A stretch of DNA of 64,000 bases from Pseudorasbora parva (lineage: Eukaryota > Chordata > Actinopteri > Cypriniformes > Gobionidae). The notes under the pieces were generated by a model, which was not told where the DNA came from, did not search any database, and worked only from the letters and a program-made list of their open reading frames with translations. The stretch is taken from assembly GCF_024679245.1 (NCBI RefSeq), contig NC_090183.1, forward strand, positions 20,937,207 to 21,001,206. The letters are read 5' to 3'. The stretch's first letter is position 1, and every line of letters begins with the position of its first letter. Made by a program: the position numbers and the translations under genes. This document shows, piece by piece, positions 13,210-23,809 of this stretch.

Positions 13210-14499
13210 TCACTTTTTGCCTTGCAAATGCAAAGTACTTCTTACATTAGAGAGAAGCTTCTTAAGGCGGTACCGTTTAGGTCTATCAAGCTCATCAAAG
13301 CTTGCCTTCCGCATAGCCACAGTACACGATATCAAGAATAACTTTAAATCGGGAAAGTGCAACTCAATACTGGGCTTACGAGATCCTTTTGTACCATCAA
13401 GAAAGGTATTAATCTGTTCTACGGAATAAAGTTTAATCCTACCTTCAGAAGTGTTCTCACAGTCCATCCCGTCATTTTCATCATATATTTCCTCGTCATC
13501 CTTATCGGAGTCCTCCGTTTGTTTTAAGTCCATCGACTCTTGCGAAACGACAGCTCCTTGACTCTGATCAATCGATTCATCAGTAACGTTACTTATTTTA
13601 AAATCGCTTACTTCAGATTGCGTTTGTTTTTCTTCCTCAGGTGAGTCAACTTCATGCGCGTCTTTTGCATGCACCTGCTCCGAACTCAACTCTGGCGGCG
13701 TGACTACTACGGGCATATCATTTGGGTCAGCCGCTACCTCAACTATCTCCGCGGCACTATGGTTAGCCGGCTGGGATATTCCTTCATGTGGCTCATGTGA
13801 GCTACTCGGCGTGGCTTCCACTTCGGCCTGCTGAAGCTGTACTGGCGCAGCGTCCACAACATCAAAACCTCGCGCCCTACCCGCAGCCAAATCTCCGTTT
13901 GCGCCATTATTTCCATTGCGATTCGGGCAAGTCTGCCTAACGTGTCCAAATTCGCTGCAAATAAAACATTTCATAGACTCAGAACTAAGAAAAATAGTAT
14001 AATCCTTGTTCTCAATGGTTAATTTTGCCGACAGGTTCAAAGGATCACTCTGTGAATTCAAAATCATGAAAACCTGTCGTCGAAAAGACATTACATGTTT
14101 TAGTTCGGGATTTTTGCATCCAAGCGTAATCATCTTAATGGGACTCACTAATTTTCCATATCGCTGCAATATTTCTTCTAGTTTCTCATTTTTCACAAAT
14201 GGAGGTACGTTTGACAAGACAATCTTCTTTGATGGGCTCCATAGAGGCAACACGGGCACAAAAATTTTATTGATCATTAATCCGCTCTCTATTAAATCGT
14301 TTGCCATTTGGCACTGGCTCAGGAAAATAACTATCGCCTTATTCATACGAGAGGCAGATCTGATATTAATTCCGCCGACTGCAGCACTCACGGCCACCAG
14401 GCAATCCTCTACTGACACAGACGCGTCAGGCATACATTTGCACCCATGTCTAATAGTCAGTTGCGAGAGATCGCCCACATTTGTCCCCATTTTCCCCAC
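13210..14499 (-). CDS. Tx1-like LINE ORF1 protein, intact, 429 aa
   Basis: An uninterrupted 429-residue reading frame. Residues about 1-150 form an RRM-like nucleic-acid binding region (SASRMNKAIV, LSNVPPF), ending in a RRQVF motif. A CCHC zinc knuckle follows near residue 177 (CFICSEFGHVRQTC). Residues 190-350 are low complexity and strongly acidic, with many Ser, Glu and Gln. The C-terminus is basic (RPKRYRLKKLL). It should bind element RNA. The stop is followed, one base later, by the ORF2 Met, so translation of ORF2 by reinitiation is possible but not shown. Being intact, it supports recent insertion relative to copy 1. Confidence 0.85.
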   Translation of the reverse strand: MGKMGTNVGDLSQLTIRHGCKCMPDASVSVEDCLVAVSAAVGGINIRSASRMNKAIVIFLSQCQMANDLIESGLMINKIFVPVLPLWSPSKKIVLSNVPPFVKNEKLEEILQRYGKLVSPIKMITLGCKNPELKHVMSFRRQVFMILNSQSDPLNLSAKLTIENKDYTIFLSSESMKCFICSEFGHVRQTCPNRNGNNGANGDLAAGRARGFDVVDAAPVQLQQAEVEATPSSSHEPHEGISQPANHSAAEIVEVAADPNDMPVVVTPPELSSEQVHAKDAHEVDSPEEEKQTQSEVSDFKISNVTDESIDQSQGAVVSQESMDLKQTEDSDKDDEEIYDENDGMDCENTSEGRIKLYSVEQINTFLDGTKGSRKPSIELHFPDLKLFLISCTVAMRKASFDELDRPKRYRLKKLLSNVRSTLHLQGKK

Positions 14500-14651
14500 T
14501 CGCTGACCAAAGTCAGCCCAAAAAGTTTCACCACTTTACAAACCACACTTCAGGAAAGGGAAAATAACGAAATAAATAAATAAACTCCAACACAACAACT
14601 CTCAACCACGCCAAACTCCGTTCACTCACTCCCAGCATGCAACTCACACAC

Positions 14652-14677
14652 AGAGAGAAAGAGAGAGAGAGAGAGAG
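14652..14677. repeat. (GA)n tract at the 5' side of Tx1-like LINE copy 2
   Basis: AGAGAGAAAGAG followed by more GA units. The first 12 bases duplicate 5079-5090. The tract is the other half of the microsatellite that LINE copy 2 split. Confidence 0.85.
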
Positions 14678-15060
14678 TTTCACAAAAGTTTGACAAACTT
14701 CAGCTTCTCTGGTTTCCAACATATTAACCTACCTATAGTTATTTCTATATAACAACAATTATTAACCTATAGTTATTTCTTACAACAACAACTAGTATTC
14801 CAAATAAGCATTATCAGAGTCTTGCAAAAGTGAGAAGAGCAAGAACATATTTATTATCTTTTTTTACATTTATTTTATTTAAACTCTCTACAAAATCATA
14901 TCCTTACAACATGTTTTATCATCTTTAATTTTACCTTATGATTAAAATTAAAATTATCACAGCTCCTTCCTTCCGAAAATAATTAATTTGATTAAACTTA
15001 TTGTTATCTCATTATTTTCTTAGACAGTGTAAATCTCATCTCTGTTACTTTCTCTTTGCT
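14678..15060. other. Gene-free AT-rich spacer
   Basis: No coding sequence recognised. It holds a short direct repeat (TTAACCTATAGTTATTTCT, roughly 14725-14800) and AT-rich sequence. It may be the decayed 3' part of the LTR element to its right, but no LTR copy was recognised here. Confidence 0.5.
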
Positions 15061-15129
15061 GGGTTTCGTTTACAGAATTTAGTCTGGTGGCTTCATTTGC
15101 CACATTTTCAACACCTTATGGGTGCGTGT

Positions 15130-15173
15130 ACACAATTACGTGTAAAATGGCCCTACTGACCACAATTAAAACA
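15130..15173 (-). pseudogene. gag zinc-knuckle remnant
   Basis: Minus-strand codons give a CCHC pattern (C-F-N-C-G-Q, stop, G-H-F-T-R-N-C) with a TAG inside the knuckle. This is the nucleocapsid signature of LTR retrotransposon gag. Flanking frames are broken, so only a remnant is left. Confidence 0.6.
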
Positions 15174-15993
15174 CTCTCTGTTCTTCAGGAACCTTTTCAG
15201 TCTGGTTTCCGGTCTTTAAGGCAGTGCCTAAAGTGGTGATTGCTCGGACAGTCAGAGAAGAGAGCTCTGGTCCAATAAAACATACAATGCCTTGCATTTA
15301 ATTGTATCTTGCATCTGCTTTTTCAAAACAAACATCACATTTGGTTATCCAATTATACAATTCCCTCAGTTACTGGGATTTTTCCTCCGGGGTTTAATCA
15401 CACCCCAGCCATTTTTAAAATCCATGTATAAGCACTAACATCTAGAAATTTGAATTTCTCTTGTTCTCAATTTATTTGTAGCCTGTTAAGTTGCTGTTTA
15501 CTTTTCTTAAAAAGAATTAAAACATTGCTGCCCATTTCCTTGATAAGTTCTGCTTATTTCTTTAAATTGTGGGCTTCAGAACAGAGCTATTTACAGCATT
15601 TGCTCTCTCTAGTCTCAATCTTTTTCCGGACTGATCACGTTACTGATCATGTCACACAAATTGTTAGCTCTAATTTAGTTAACACAATGTTATCCATAGC
15701 TTAATCAAAGTTCATACTCACCACCGATCTTTAAACAGCTGTGGCTTCTGTGTGGCGAGACAACGCTTTCACTTTCCCTGTACCTGCTTCACATAGCACA
15801 TTTCACATTTCTCACACACATGTCCCATTATTGAGATTTCCCCATATTGGCAGTCTGTCTCTGTGATCTTTCACCTGCACGCTTTTAATCTGTAGAACGT
15901 CTCGTGCAGATCTGATCCTTCACCCAGGACAGAAGGGTCGGGACCCTTTTCAAGCGCCCTCTATGTGATCTCATTTTCTCCCGGATGTCTTAA

Positions 15994-17655
15994 AGGTGCC
16001 CTAGAATGATTTGAAAAAATATGTAAATGTTTTCTCTGATATCTACATAGAGGGTATGTGGCTTATTTAAAGGGATAGTTCACTTTAAAATGAAAATTCT
16101 GTCATCCTTTACTCACCCTCAAGTAGTCAGGATGTCAGTAACCAAACAGTTAACTGGAGCCATTGACTTCCATAGTAGGAAAAAAAAAATACTATGGAAG
16201 TCAATGGCTCCAGTTAACTGTTTGGTTACTGACATTGTTCAGAAAATCTTCCCTTGTGTTTAGCTGAAGAAAGAAATTCATACAGGTTTGAAACAACTTG
16301 AGGCTGTGTAAAGGATGACAGATTTTTCATTTTAAAGTGAACTATCCCTTTAAGGGCAAAAATTGTCCAGATATAGTTTACAGGTCCATTTACAACCCTA
16401 TATATTGTCCCTAGGATGTAATGCTCTGTTTTTGCCTTATTTGGAAGAATCATGAATATTAATGTTGAGCTCTGCTCTGATTGGCTTATTTCAGCAGCTC
16501 ACAGCAGTTCAGCTGTTGAGTGAAGCGGCTCGTGAGTCCTGACAGAACACAGACCGACTGAATGACACTTTAAGCAAAACATCTCAAATGGAGATTTTAT
16601 AAAAGGTAGCCTACTTGTTTATTGTTTTTCAGTAATGTAAATCCCCCAAACAGAGCTTTTCTGTGAAAAGAACACATCCGGTGTTTTACCCCAAACATGT
16701 CCAATCTGGCAACTATATGCACGCAAGCTCTCGCTCTCTCTCGCATGCGGGTGATCTAAAAACACCAATAAACAAGTAAGCTGCATTTAAGAAATCTACA
16801 TTTGCAATGTTCTTAATGTTCACTTAAAGTGTAATTTAGTCTACATTTTAGACTTTTTCGTCAACGATATTGCATGTTTATATAACGTTAGTCACAATGT
16901 AGGCTATGCAGTGACGTACTCTGAACAAGCATGCAAAAACATCATAGGCCTACTTCAGTTCTCAAAAATATAAATATATAACTTATATTTTTACAAAATG
17001 AATAGCCTTGTCAAATGACCGTCATTTTAACTTATATGGTGGGAAAGGTGGCGTTTGCTAGAAGGATTGAGTGAACGATCTGCAAACAACGTATCTACAG
17101 TTGTATATTTTTTATACAAAATAATATTAACCTTTGTCATTAGACACACATTTAGTTTTGTATGGTACTTGGTGTTTCCTATTGTTAGAAACTTTCAATT
17201 TAATCAGAAATAGTTTAAACAGCTAGTCAGTAAGTGGATAAATCACTTTTGTATTTGATATCTGATTATAATAAACCTCAACTATGACTGTTTACATATG
17301 ACAACAGTCCCCTGGACAGCCTAAACATGACGTGTCATGAAAGCTGCCATTTTTGCTATCTTCGAGTGACTTGTTTACCATCAGTAGATTCGGCTTCGTC
17401 AGTTCCGCCTGACAATGCACATGTTTGGACAGATGCAAATGTTGAGGGCATGCATATAAATGATCCCAATGCTTGCGTCATGGTTGGGTTTATGTTGAGA
17501 AGCACTTTTTTTTCCGTGGTGTTTTTCACAAACAAGATTTACATAAGAAGTAGGAGGCAATGGTGTTTGAGACTCACAGTATGTGATGTCCATGTACTGA
17601 ACTCTTATTATTTCACTATGGCAAGGTTAATTCAATTTTTCATTCTAGGGCACCT
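15994..17655. mobile_element. TTAA-flanked non-autonomous DNA transposon, 1.66 kb
   Basis: Flanked by TTAA at 15990-15993 and 17656-17659. The termini are perfect 15-bp inverted repeats (AGGTGCCCTAGAATG and its complement). TTAA duplication is typical of piggyBac and Kolobok elements. No transposase was recognised; the open frames inside (for example 17327-17659) resemble nothing I know. A smaller TTAA-flanked MITE (16071-16349) lies inside. Confidence 0.85.
16071..16349. mobile_element. Palindromic fold-back MITE nested in the TTAA transposon
   Basis: TTAA flanks at 16067-16070 and 16350-16353, with termini AGGGATAG and CTATCCCT. Most of its length is an inverted repeat, including a perfect 44-bp arm pair (16134-16177 and 16190-16233) around a 12-base spacer. 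It carries no coding capacity. This is a very abundant repeat type in cyprinid genomes (from memory). Confidence 0.9.
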
Positions 17656-17692
17656 TTAACCCCTCTTCCTTGGATATCAATTGTCCCCAACT

Positions 17693-17880
17693 AATGTAGT
17701 CTCAATCCTCCCAGAAATATCTTAACCACTGGCATGATTTCAATTTCTCCCAAATTTCTTAACCACTTGCGTGGTCTCAATTCTCCCAGAATATTTTAAT
17801 CACCCACGTAACCTCAATTCTCCCAAAATTCTTGATCACGTTCTCAGTTTTCCCAGAATATCTTAGTCACGATGATCACA
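17693..17880. repeat. Degenerate 32-38 bp tandem repeat
   Basis: About five imperfect units built on CTCAATTCTCCCAGAATAT followed by TTAACCAC and a GCGTGGT-like stretch. It lies between the gag remnant and the primer site of the minus-strand LTR element, in what would be its leader. Confidence 0.75.
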
Positions 17881-18177
17881 GACTCCCACTATGGTTATCT
17901 CTGTTACCATAAAGGTTTTCTCAAATCTCTTAACCCAAAATTCTCAAATTAAACTCTCATTTGAACACATGAAAATTCCCCTTAATTTTGTGTGTCTCTT
18001 ACCAGAAGCGTCCTGTTGCCACCTCGGATAGTTTTCTCTGATTCAAGTGTTCGGACCCTCCAGACCCCCCTGAGCGGTCAGCCCTTCTCCCTCAATCATG
18101 TTGGGGTAAGGCTGTGACTCTAACGTCTAGGATGATCAGTCACTGTCCGCTCACGGGGTCCAGACGGCACATCCAAG

Positions 18178-18197
18178 GAATCCCACTTCTGACACCA
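18178..18197 (-). promoter_or_regulatory. tRNA-Leu primer binding site
   Basis: The plus strand reads GAATCCCACTTCTGACACCA, identical to the 3' end of vertebrate tRNA-Leu(CAA) including CCA (from memory). On the minus strand it is the primer-binding complement, three bases from the LTR edge at 18201. Confidence 0.75.
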
Positions 18198-18200
18198 AAT

Positions 18201-18500
18201 TGTAACGTCAAAATAATTAACTTCGTCGCTTCACTGAATAAGAGACAAACATTAGCCAATTATAATTCTAAAGGTTGATTTCTTGCAAGAAAGACTTCAT
18301 CAGTGACTGCATTGAGTGTGAACTGAAGACATAACAGAAGTCACAATCTCTTATACCCCCACTGTCAAAACAATCCCTCTCAGTAGTTTTCCACACATGG
18401 TAAGAGTGTTAAACACAGCACAGAAGTGTCCTGCATGGCAGACACATATTAGCTCCTGTATGAATGTAAACACACTCTAAATAATCAATATTCTTCTGTT
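18201..18500 (-). repeat. Probable 5' LTR of the tRNA-Leu-primed element
   Basis: Begins TGTAACG on the plus strand (an ACA end on the minus strand) and carries a TATAAGAG box on the minus strand near 18350. The outer end is not defined and no partner LTR was found; the L1 3' end starts close by. Confidence 0.5.
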
Positions 18501-18698
18501 TCATATATTTATTGGTATGCACACAAAGAACAATGACAGCACTTGGATAACAATAACAAACATACTTGCGTACAACTTTTTTTCTTTTTTTAAATGATAA
18601 AAAGAAGATAAAAAAATAATAATAATAATAAAAAATAATAATAATAGTTTTGTTTTAATAATTAAAAATAATAAGGGGGGGGGGTGTTGGAGTTAGGC

Positions 18699-20603
18699 CT
18701 AGTTAGTCTGGAAAAATTGCATAAATGGTTGCCACTTATTGTAAAATTTGGCGAGATTCCCTTGTTCGGAGTATCTTATTTTTTCCAGTTTTAGAAAAAA
18801 TGACATGACATCAGTGATCCAAAGTGTGTTGGACGATTTGTTGCTTTCCAGTTAAGAAGGAGATGGCGCCTCACTATCAAGGAAGTGATAGCCAGGACCT
18901 CTAACTGCACTGATGAAAAGCGGGGGTATTCTTGAGGAGTAGCAAAAATGGCTATATGCGGAGAGATATCAATAGTCTTAAGGAGCACTTTAGACATGGT
19001 GTCAAAATAACTTTGTGCAAGATTACAGGGCGAACCACAGCATTTGTCACAGACATCAACTATATTAGGCAAAATTTGTGAAAGTCAGGTTTTAGAATAG
19101 TGACATCTGAACACCACTTCAAATTGTATTAAGGTCAAGCGGGCACAGATTGAGAATTTGTGAATTCCGTTTAAAACACAGTCCTACCAGTCAACCTCAA
19201 AGGCCAAACCAAATTCTTTCTCCCATGCCTCCTTCGTCCTAGTAGTTAGATGATCATCATAGGACTGGATAATACCATTGACTTTTGAAATTAAAGAGCT
19301 TTGTGAACAATTCAATCGTAAAAGACTTTCCCATGTCTGCTCAGGAGGAAGTTGTGGAAAGTTAGAAAATAAAGATTTTACAAAGATGCGAAGGTGGTAG
19401 GCTGAAACCATATCTTTAATGTGGAAATGACCACTGGGATGCTAGTAAAGCCGGGTTGACTGAGGCCACGCCAGCCAGTATCGCCAGTAAAGAGGATGAA
19501 GGACATGATTATGTTTACAGCTGAAACCAAGGTATGTTGACCAATTCTAGCTAAAATAAAGTTTTACTTATATTTGTAGCCCAATAAAACACTTTTAAAT
19601 TTGGTAGAGAGGCCGCCATTAAATTTACAATTCTGAAGTAGTTTTAGCCTAACTCTAGGTGTCTTACTATTCCAAAGAAATTTAGATATAGTTGAATCAA
19701 TGCTTTTGAAAAAACTTTTAGATAAAAATATAGGTATGCACTGGAAAAGAAACAGTAGTTTTGGGAGGACATTCATTTTTACCACGTTAATTCTACCAAT
19801 CAGGGAAAGAGGTAGGGGCCCCCATCTTTGGAAATCGGCCTTAATCTCAGTCAATAAGGGAGAAATGTTTGAAGGGAATATCAGATTGAGAAAGCTGCAT
19901 TGCTAGGTCATTGACCGGGTAGCATTCGCTCTTCGAGACATTGATCCTGTATCCTGAAAACGAACCGAATCTATATAAAAAAAGAAAGAATAACAAGGCA
20001 CGACCCTAAAGGATTTGTGACATATAGTAGCAGACCATCAGCATATAAAGAAAGTTTGAATTCGACAAGGGAACGCGTAATGCCATTAAAAATGGGGACG
20101 GATCTCAAATAAATGGACAAAGGTTCTATAGCAAGGGCAAAGAGAAGGGGAGAAAGAGGGTAACCTTGTCTACAGCCATGATTTAAAGGGAAAAAAAACT
20201 AGATTGAAAGTAATTAGTTGTGATACTGATAGAAGGTAATGTATAGAGAAGGCGTATCCATGATATAAAAATATTACCAAAACCAAATTTCATCAAACCT
20301 GCAAACAAGTAACTCCATTCCACTCTGTTGAATGCCTTTTCTGCATCAGCAGAGATTACAACTTCTGGAGTGGCAGCGGTTCCTTTTGTATAGATAACAT
20401 TTAATAAAGTACAGACATTAAAAAAAAGCTGACATCCTTTTATGAAGCCTGTCTGCTCTTGAGATTATTTGTTGGAAGCAGCTTCTCTAGACAACGTGCC
20501 ACAGCTTTCGCGAGAACCTTGGTATCTACATTCATCAAAGAGATAGGTCTATAAGAAGTACAAAGTTGGGGATCCTTCGGGGTCATATATTTTCCCTTTC
20601 TAA
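18699..20603 (-). pseudogene. L1 ORF2 C-terminal half, multiply broken
   Basis: From 20603 down: SYRPISLMNVDTK, a degraded KAFNRVEW palm motif, GCRQGYPLSPLLFA and a LSLYADG block where YADD is expected (second Asp lost). The frame at 19854-19564 then gives the thumb (SLIGRINVVKMNVLPK, FLWNSKTPRV). Several stops and frameshifts follow before the C-terminal stop at 18699-18701 (ending near FMQFFQTN). It is an old, inactive copy. Confidence 0.8.
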
Positions 20604-23222
20604 CCCAGAGAAAGAGGCTATGGCAAGTACATTAACGGATTTCTAAGTGCCGGTCTCATTCGCCGCTCCTCGTCTCCAGCTGGCGCTGGATTTTTTTTTG
20701 TCAAAAAGAAAGACAGGTCTCTTCGTCCGTGCATTGACTATAGAGGGCTGAATGACATTGCTGTTAAGAATAAATACCCCTTGCCTTTAATGTCGTCAGC
20801 GTTCGAGTTGTACAGGGAGCGCACGTGTTTACCAAGTTAGATCTGCGCAATGCTTATCACTTGGTACGTATTAAAGAGGGCGATGAGTGGAAGACAGCCT
20901 TTAATACACCATCAGGGCACTGGGAATACTGCGTTCTTCCGTTCGGGCCTTTGTAACGCACCGGCTGTCTTCCAAACCATGGCCAATGAAGTGCTGGGTG
21001 ACATGATTAACAAGTTTGTCTTTGTGTATCTCGATGAGATTCTCGTCTTTTCTCCCTCCATGCAGATACACACTCAGCATGTTCGCCAGGTTTTACAACG
21101 GCTGTTAGAGAATCAGCTCTTTGTTAAGGCGGAGAAGTGCGAGTTCCACAAGGAGTCAGTTTCGTTTCTGGGTTTCGTATAGCCGAGGGAGAGATTCGTC
21201 CCGATCCTGCTAAAGTTAAAGAGGTCGCCGAATGGCCAGTACCCGACACGCGTAAGGAGCTACAGCGATTTCTGGGTTTCGCCAACTTTTACCGGCGTTT
21301 CATCAGAAATTTTGGTCAGATCGCTAAACCTCTTACCGCTCTCACTTCCTCTATAGTGTCTTATCGTTGGAATAAGGAAGCTCAGGAAGCCTTTGATGAA
21401 TTAAAGTCCCGTTTCATCTCTGCGCCTGTTCTTTCTATTCCCGATTCAGTTAAGCAATTTATAGTGGAAGTGGATGCATCGGATGTCGGGGTAGGCGCCG
21501 TTTTATCTCAGCGATCTTCCGTTGGTGGGAGAGTGCATCCGTGCGCTTTTTTCTCTCATTGGTTAAACCCAGCGGAACGAAATTATGACATAGGCAATCG
21601 GGAGCTGCTGGTGGTTAGACTCGCGCTGGGTGAGTGGCGTCACTGGTTGGAGGGAACCTCGGAGCCCTTTCTGGATGGATCATAAGAATTTGGAATATAT
21701 CTGTTCAGCCAGAAGGTTAACATCTAGACAGGCTCGCTGGGCACTCTTCTTCGATCGTTTTAACTTCACACTCTCGTACCGGCCAGGGTCTAAAAACATC
21801 AAACCTGGCGCTCTGTCCCGTCTGTTCGAGGGTCCCGGGGCTGAGTGGACCGAAACTATTCTCCCGGAGGGGAGGGTGGTCGGCGCCTTGTGTGGGGGGT
21901 CGAACAGCAGGTGAGAGAGGCCGGTCGAGAGGGGGAAGCTCCGGAGGGGTGTCCGGCGGGTCGTCTATGGGTTCCTGAGCATTAACGTTCCGATGTCATC
22001 CAGTGGGGTCACGAATCCAAGTTTGTCGGCCAACCGGGAATTCAGAGAACGTTGGCTGCCATCCGCCAACGTTTTTGGTGGCCTTCCATGGCTACGGACG
22101 TCAGACAGTTTGTATTAGCCTGTTCAGTCTGTGCTTGTAATAAAGCATCTAATCAACCTCCCTCTGGTCTGCTAAAATCTTTGCCCGTGCCCTCCTGCCC
22201 CTGGTCTCATGTAGCCCTTGATTTTGTCACTGGTTTACCGGCGTCCAATGGTAACACTGTCGTATTGACTGTGGTGGATCGTTTTTCCAAAGTGGTTCAT
22301 TTTATTCCCCTGCCTAAACTCCCTTCTGCCAAAGAGATGGCTCAGGTTTTGTTTAATCACGTCTTTCGGTTACACGTCATGTCTTTCGGTTACACCGACT
22401 GATGTAGTGTCAGATAGGGGTCTTCAGTTCATCTCTCGTTTTTGGCAGGAGTTTTGTAGACAGATCGGCGCTACAGCCAGCTTGTCTTCTGGTTATCATC
22501 TGCAGACCAATGGGCAATGCGAACGGGCTAATCAGGATCTCGGTCGAACGCTTCGCTGTCTGTCATCACAATATCCAAATTCTTGGTGCCAACAGCTCCC
22601 ATGGGTCGAGTATTCTCATAATTCTCTTCCCGTCGCATCTACTAATTTGTCCCCGTTTGAATTATCCATCGGTTATCAACCTCGCATTTTCCCATCACAG
22701 GAGCCCGGCGCAGCGGTTCCGTCTGCTTTAGCTTTCGTGCGCAGGTGCAGACGCACTTGGAGGAGAGCTAAAACACTTTTATTACGAAGCTCCAGACGAA
22801 CTAAAGCTGCGGCTGATCGTCACCGGCGACCTCCACCTCGTTATATGTGTGGACAAAAGGTATGGCTTTCTACCAAAGATTTGCCTCTCCGTGAGCCTTC
22901 TCATAAGCTGGCTCCCCGTTTCATTGGGCCATACAGTATTTTTAAGGTCATTAGTCCGGTAGCGTTTAAGCTTAAGTTACCTCCTATTCTTGGTCGGGTT
23001 CACCCAGTTTTTCATGTATCCAGGGTTAAACCTGTGATTTTTGCTCAGAACAATTCCCCCGTCTCTGCCCCAAGACCCCCCACCCCCCGTCTAGCGGATG
23101 GTGCTCCTGCCTATACTGTTAGGCGATTACTAGATTCTCGTCGCAGGGGCAGAGGTTTTCAGTATTTAGTGGACTGGGAGGGTTACGGTCCGGAGGAGAG
23201 GTGCTGGGTTCCGTCCCGAGAT
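20604..23222 (+). pseudogene. Chromovirus pol remnant (RT, RNase H, integrase, chromodomain)
   Basis: Frames in order: an RT start with LRPCID-like codons out of frame; 20850-21182 with VFVYLDEIL (YLDD changed to YLDE); 21137-21685 with the RT thumb and RNase H start ([25 protein letters not shown]); and 21630-21914 with WALFFDRF. Then 22052-22402 (integrase zinc-binding CxxC and core start) and 22407-23222 ([16 protein letters not shown]). The end is a GPY/F-like and chromodomain segment ([13 protein letters not shown]) that stops short at VPSRD. At least four frame changes make it inactive. Confidence 0.85.
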
Positions 23223-23737
23223 AAACCGTTCTCTTTTAATAGCACGCTGTTCTGTCTCTCGTTGCGCACTCATTGCTTTGGTTGGTTTCTGTCAGTTTGT
23301 CCAGTCCAGTCAAAGGCATTACGCTGTCTCTCTTCAGTCTTCCTCTGATCATGTCGCAGGCATCTGGATACTTGTCAAGGCCAGTATTCACTCGCCTGTG
23401 GATGTACGTGAACTTGTCCTCGAGTGAACTCTGTCCTGTTTTCCCGAGGTGACTGGTGCGCTTTGTTTTTAGGCGAGATCCAGTCTTTTCCAGGTTCCAG
23501 TGAGCTTCTCTTCCTGTCGGGCTTTGTCCTGCCTTCTGTGTTGTGCATGGATGGTATCGTCAGTCATCTGTGTGTGAGGATTTCTCTCCGGTCACCGACC
23601 AGAGTGGATTACAGCGTTGGACGCCGCGGGTGGTCTCTCTGCTGTGGACTGTGACTTTAGTACTCTATCTGACCCTATCGCTATCTCTTCTAAATAAACT
23701 TTGTGACCTTGCATTTGACTCCGAGATCTTTTCTGAC
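20604..23737 (+). mobile_element. 5'-truncated Ty3/gypsy chromovirus
   Basis: Starts abruptly within pol, near the RT N-terminus, and ends in part of a 3' LTR (about 23225-23737) with an AATAAA at 23693-23698 and a terminal ACA. It lacks the 5' LTR, gag and protease. The family is related to, but diverged from, the complete element at 25068-30209. On both sides lies the minus-strand L1, with L1 sequence missing at the junction. Confidence 0.85.
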
Positions 23738-23809
23738 AGAGCAGAATATGAAATAATCTGATCCCGTAAGTAAGCCTTTAAAGATTCCCAGAGGAGTGTC
23801 TTAGAAATG

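Larger units (their letters stand above)
5091..14651 (-). mobile_element. Tx1-like LINE, copy 2, full length, inserted in a (GA)n microsatellite
   Basis: Minus-strand LINE with both ends visible. The 5' end (about 14651) begins next to GA repeats and has the GTTGCATGCTGG block shared with copy 1. The 3' UTR runs from 5293 down to 5091 and ends at GA repeats. The 12-base AGAGAGAAAGAG, with its irregular AAAG, occurs at both junctions (5079-5090 and 14652-14663) and fits a target duplication inside the microsatellite. Without the later L1 (7310-11309 including one target copy) the element is about 5.6 kb. ORF1 is intact. ORF2 has one in-frame stop besides the L1, so this copy looks much younger than copy 1. 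Confidence 0.85.
15061..18500 (-). mobile_element. Decayed minus-strand LTR retrotransposon with tRNA-Leu primer site
   Basis: Signs on the minus strand: an LTR-like block starting at 18201 (TGTAACG on the plus strand), a 20-nt tRNA-Leu primer site, and a gag CCHC knuckle at 15130-15173. No pol or second LTR was recognised, so the element is truncated. A DNA transposon at 15994-17655 sits inside it. Boundaries are approximate; the superfamily (gypsy, BEL or retrovirus-like) cannot be decided from what remains. Confidence 0.6.

Noticed and set aside
17327..17659. 110-aa plus-strand frame inside the TTAA transposon
   Set aside because: It ends in the transposon terminus, and no transposase motif or known domain is seen.
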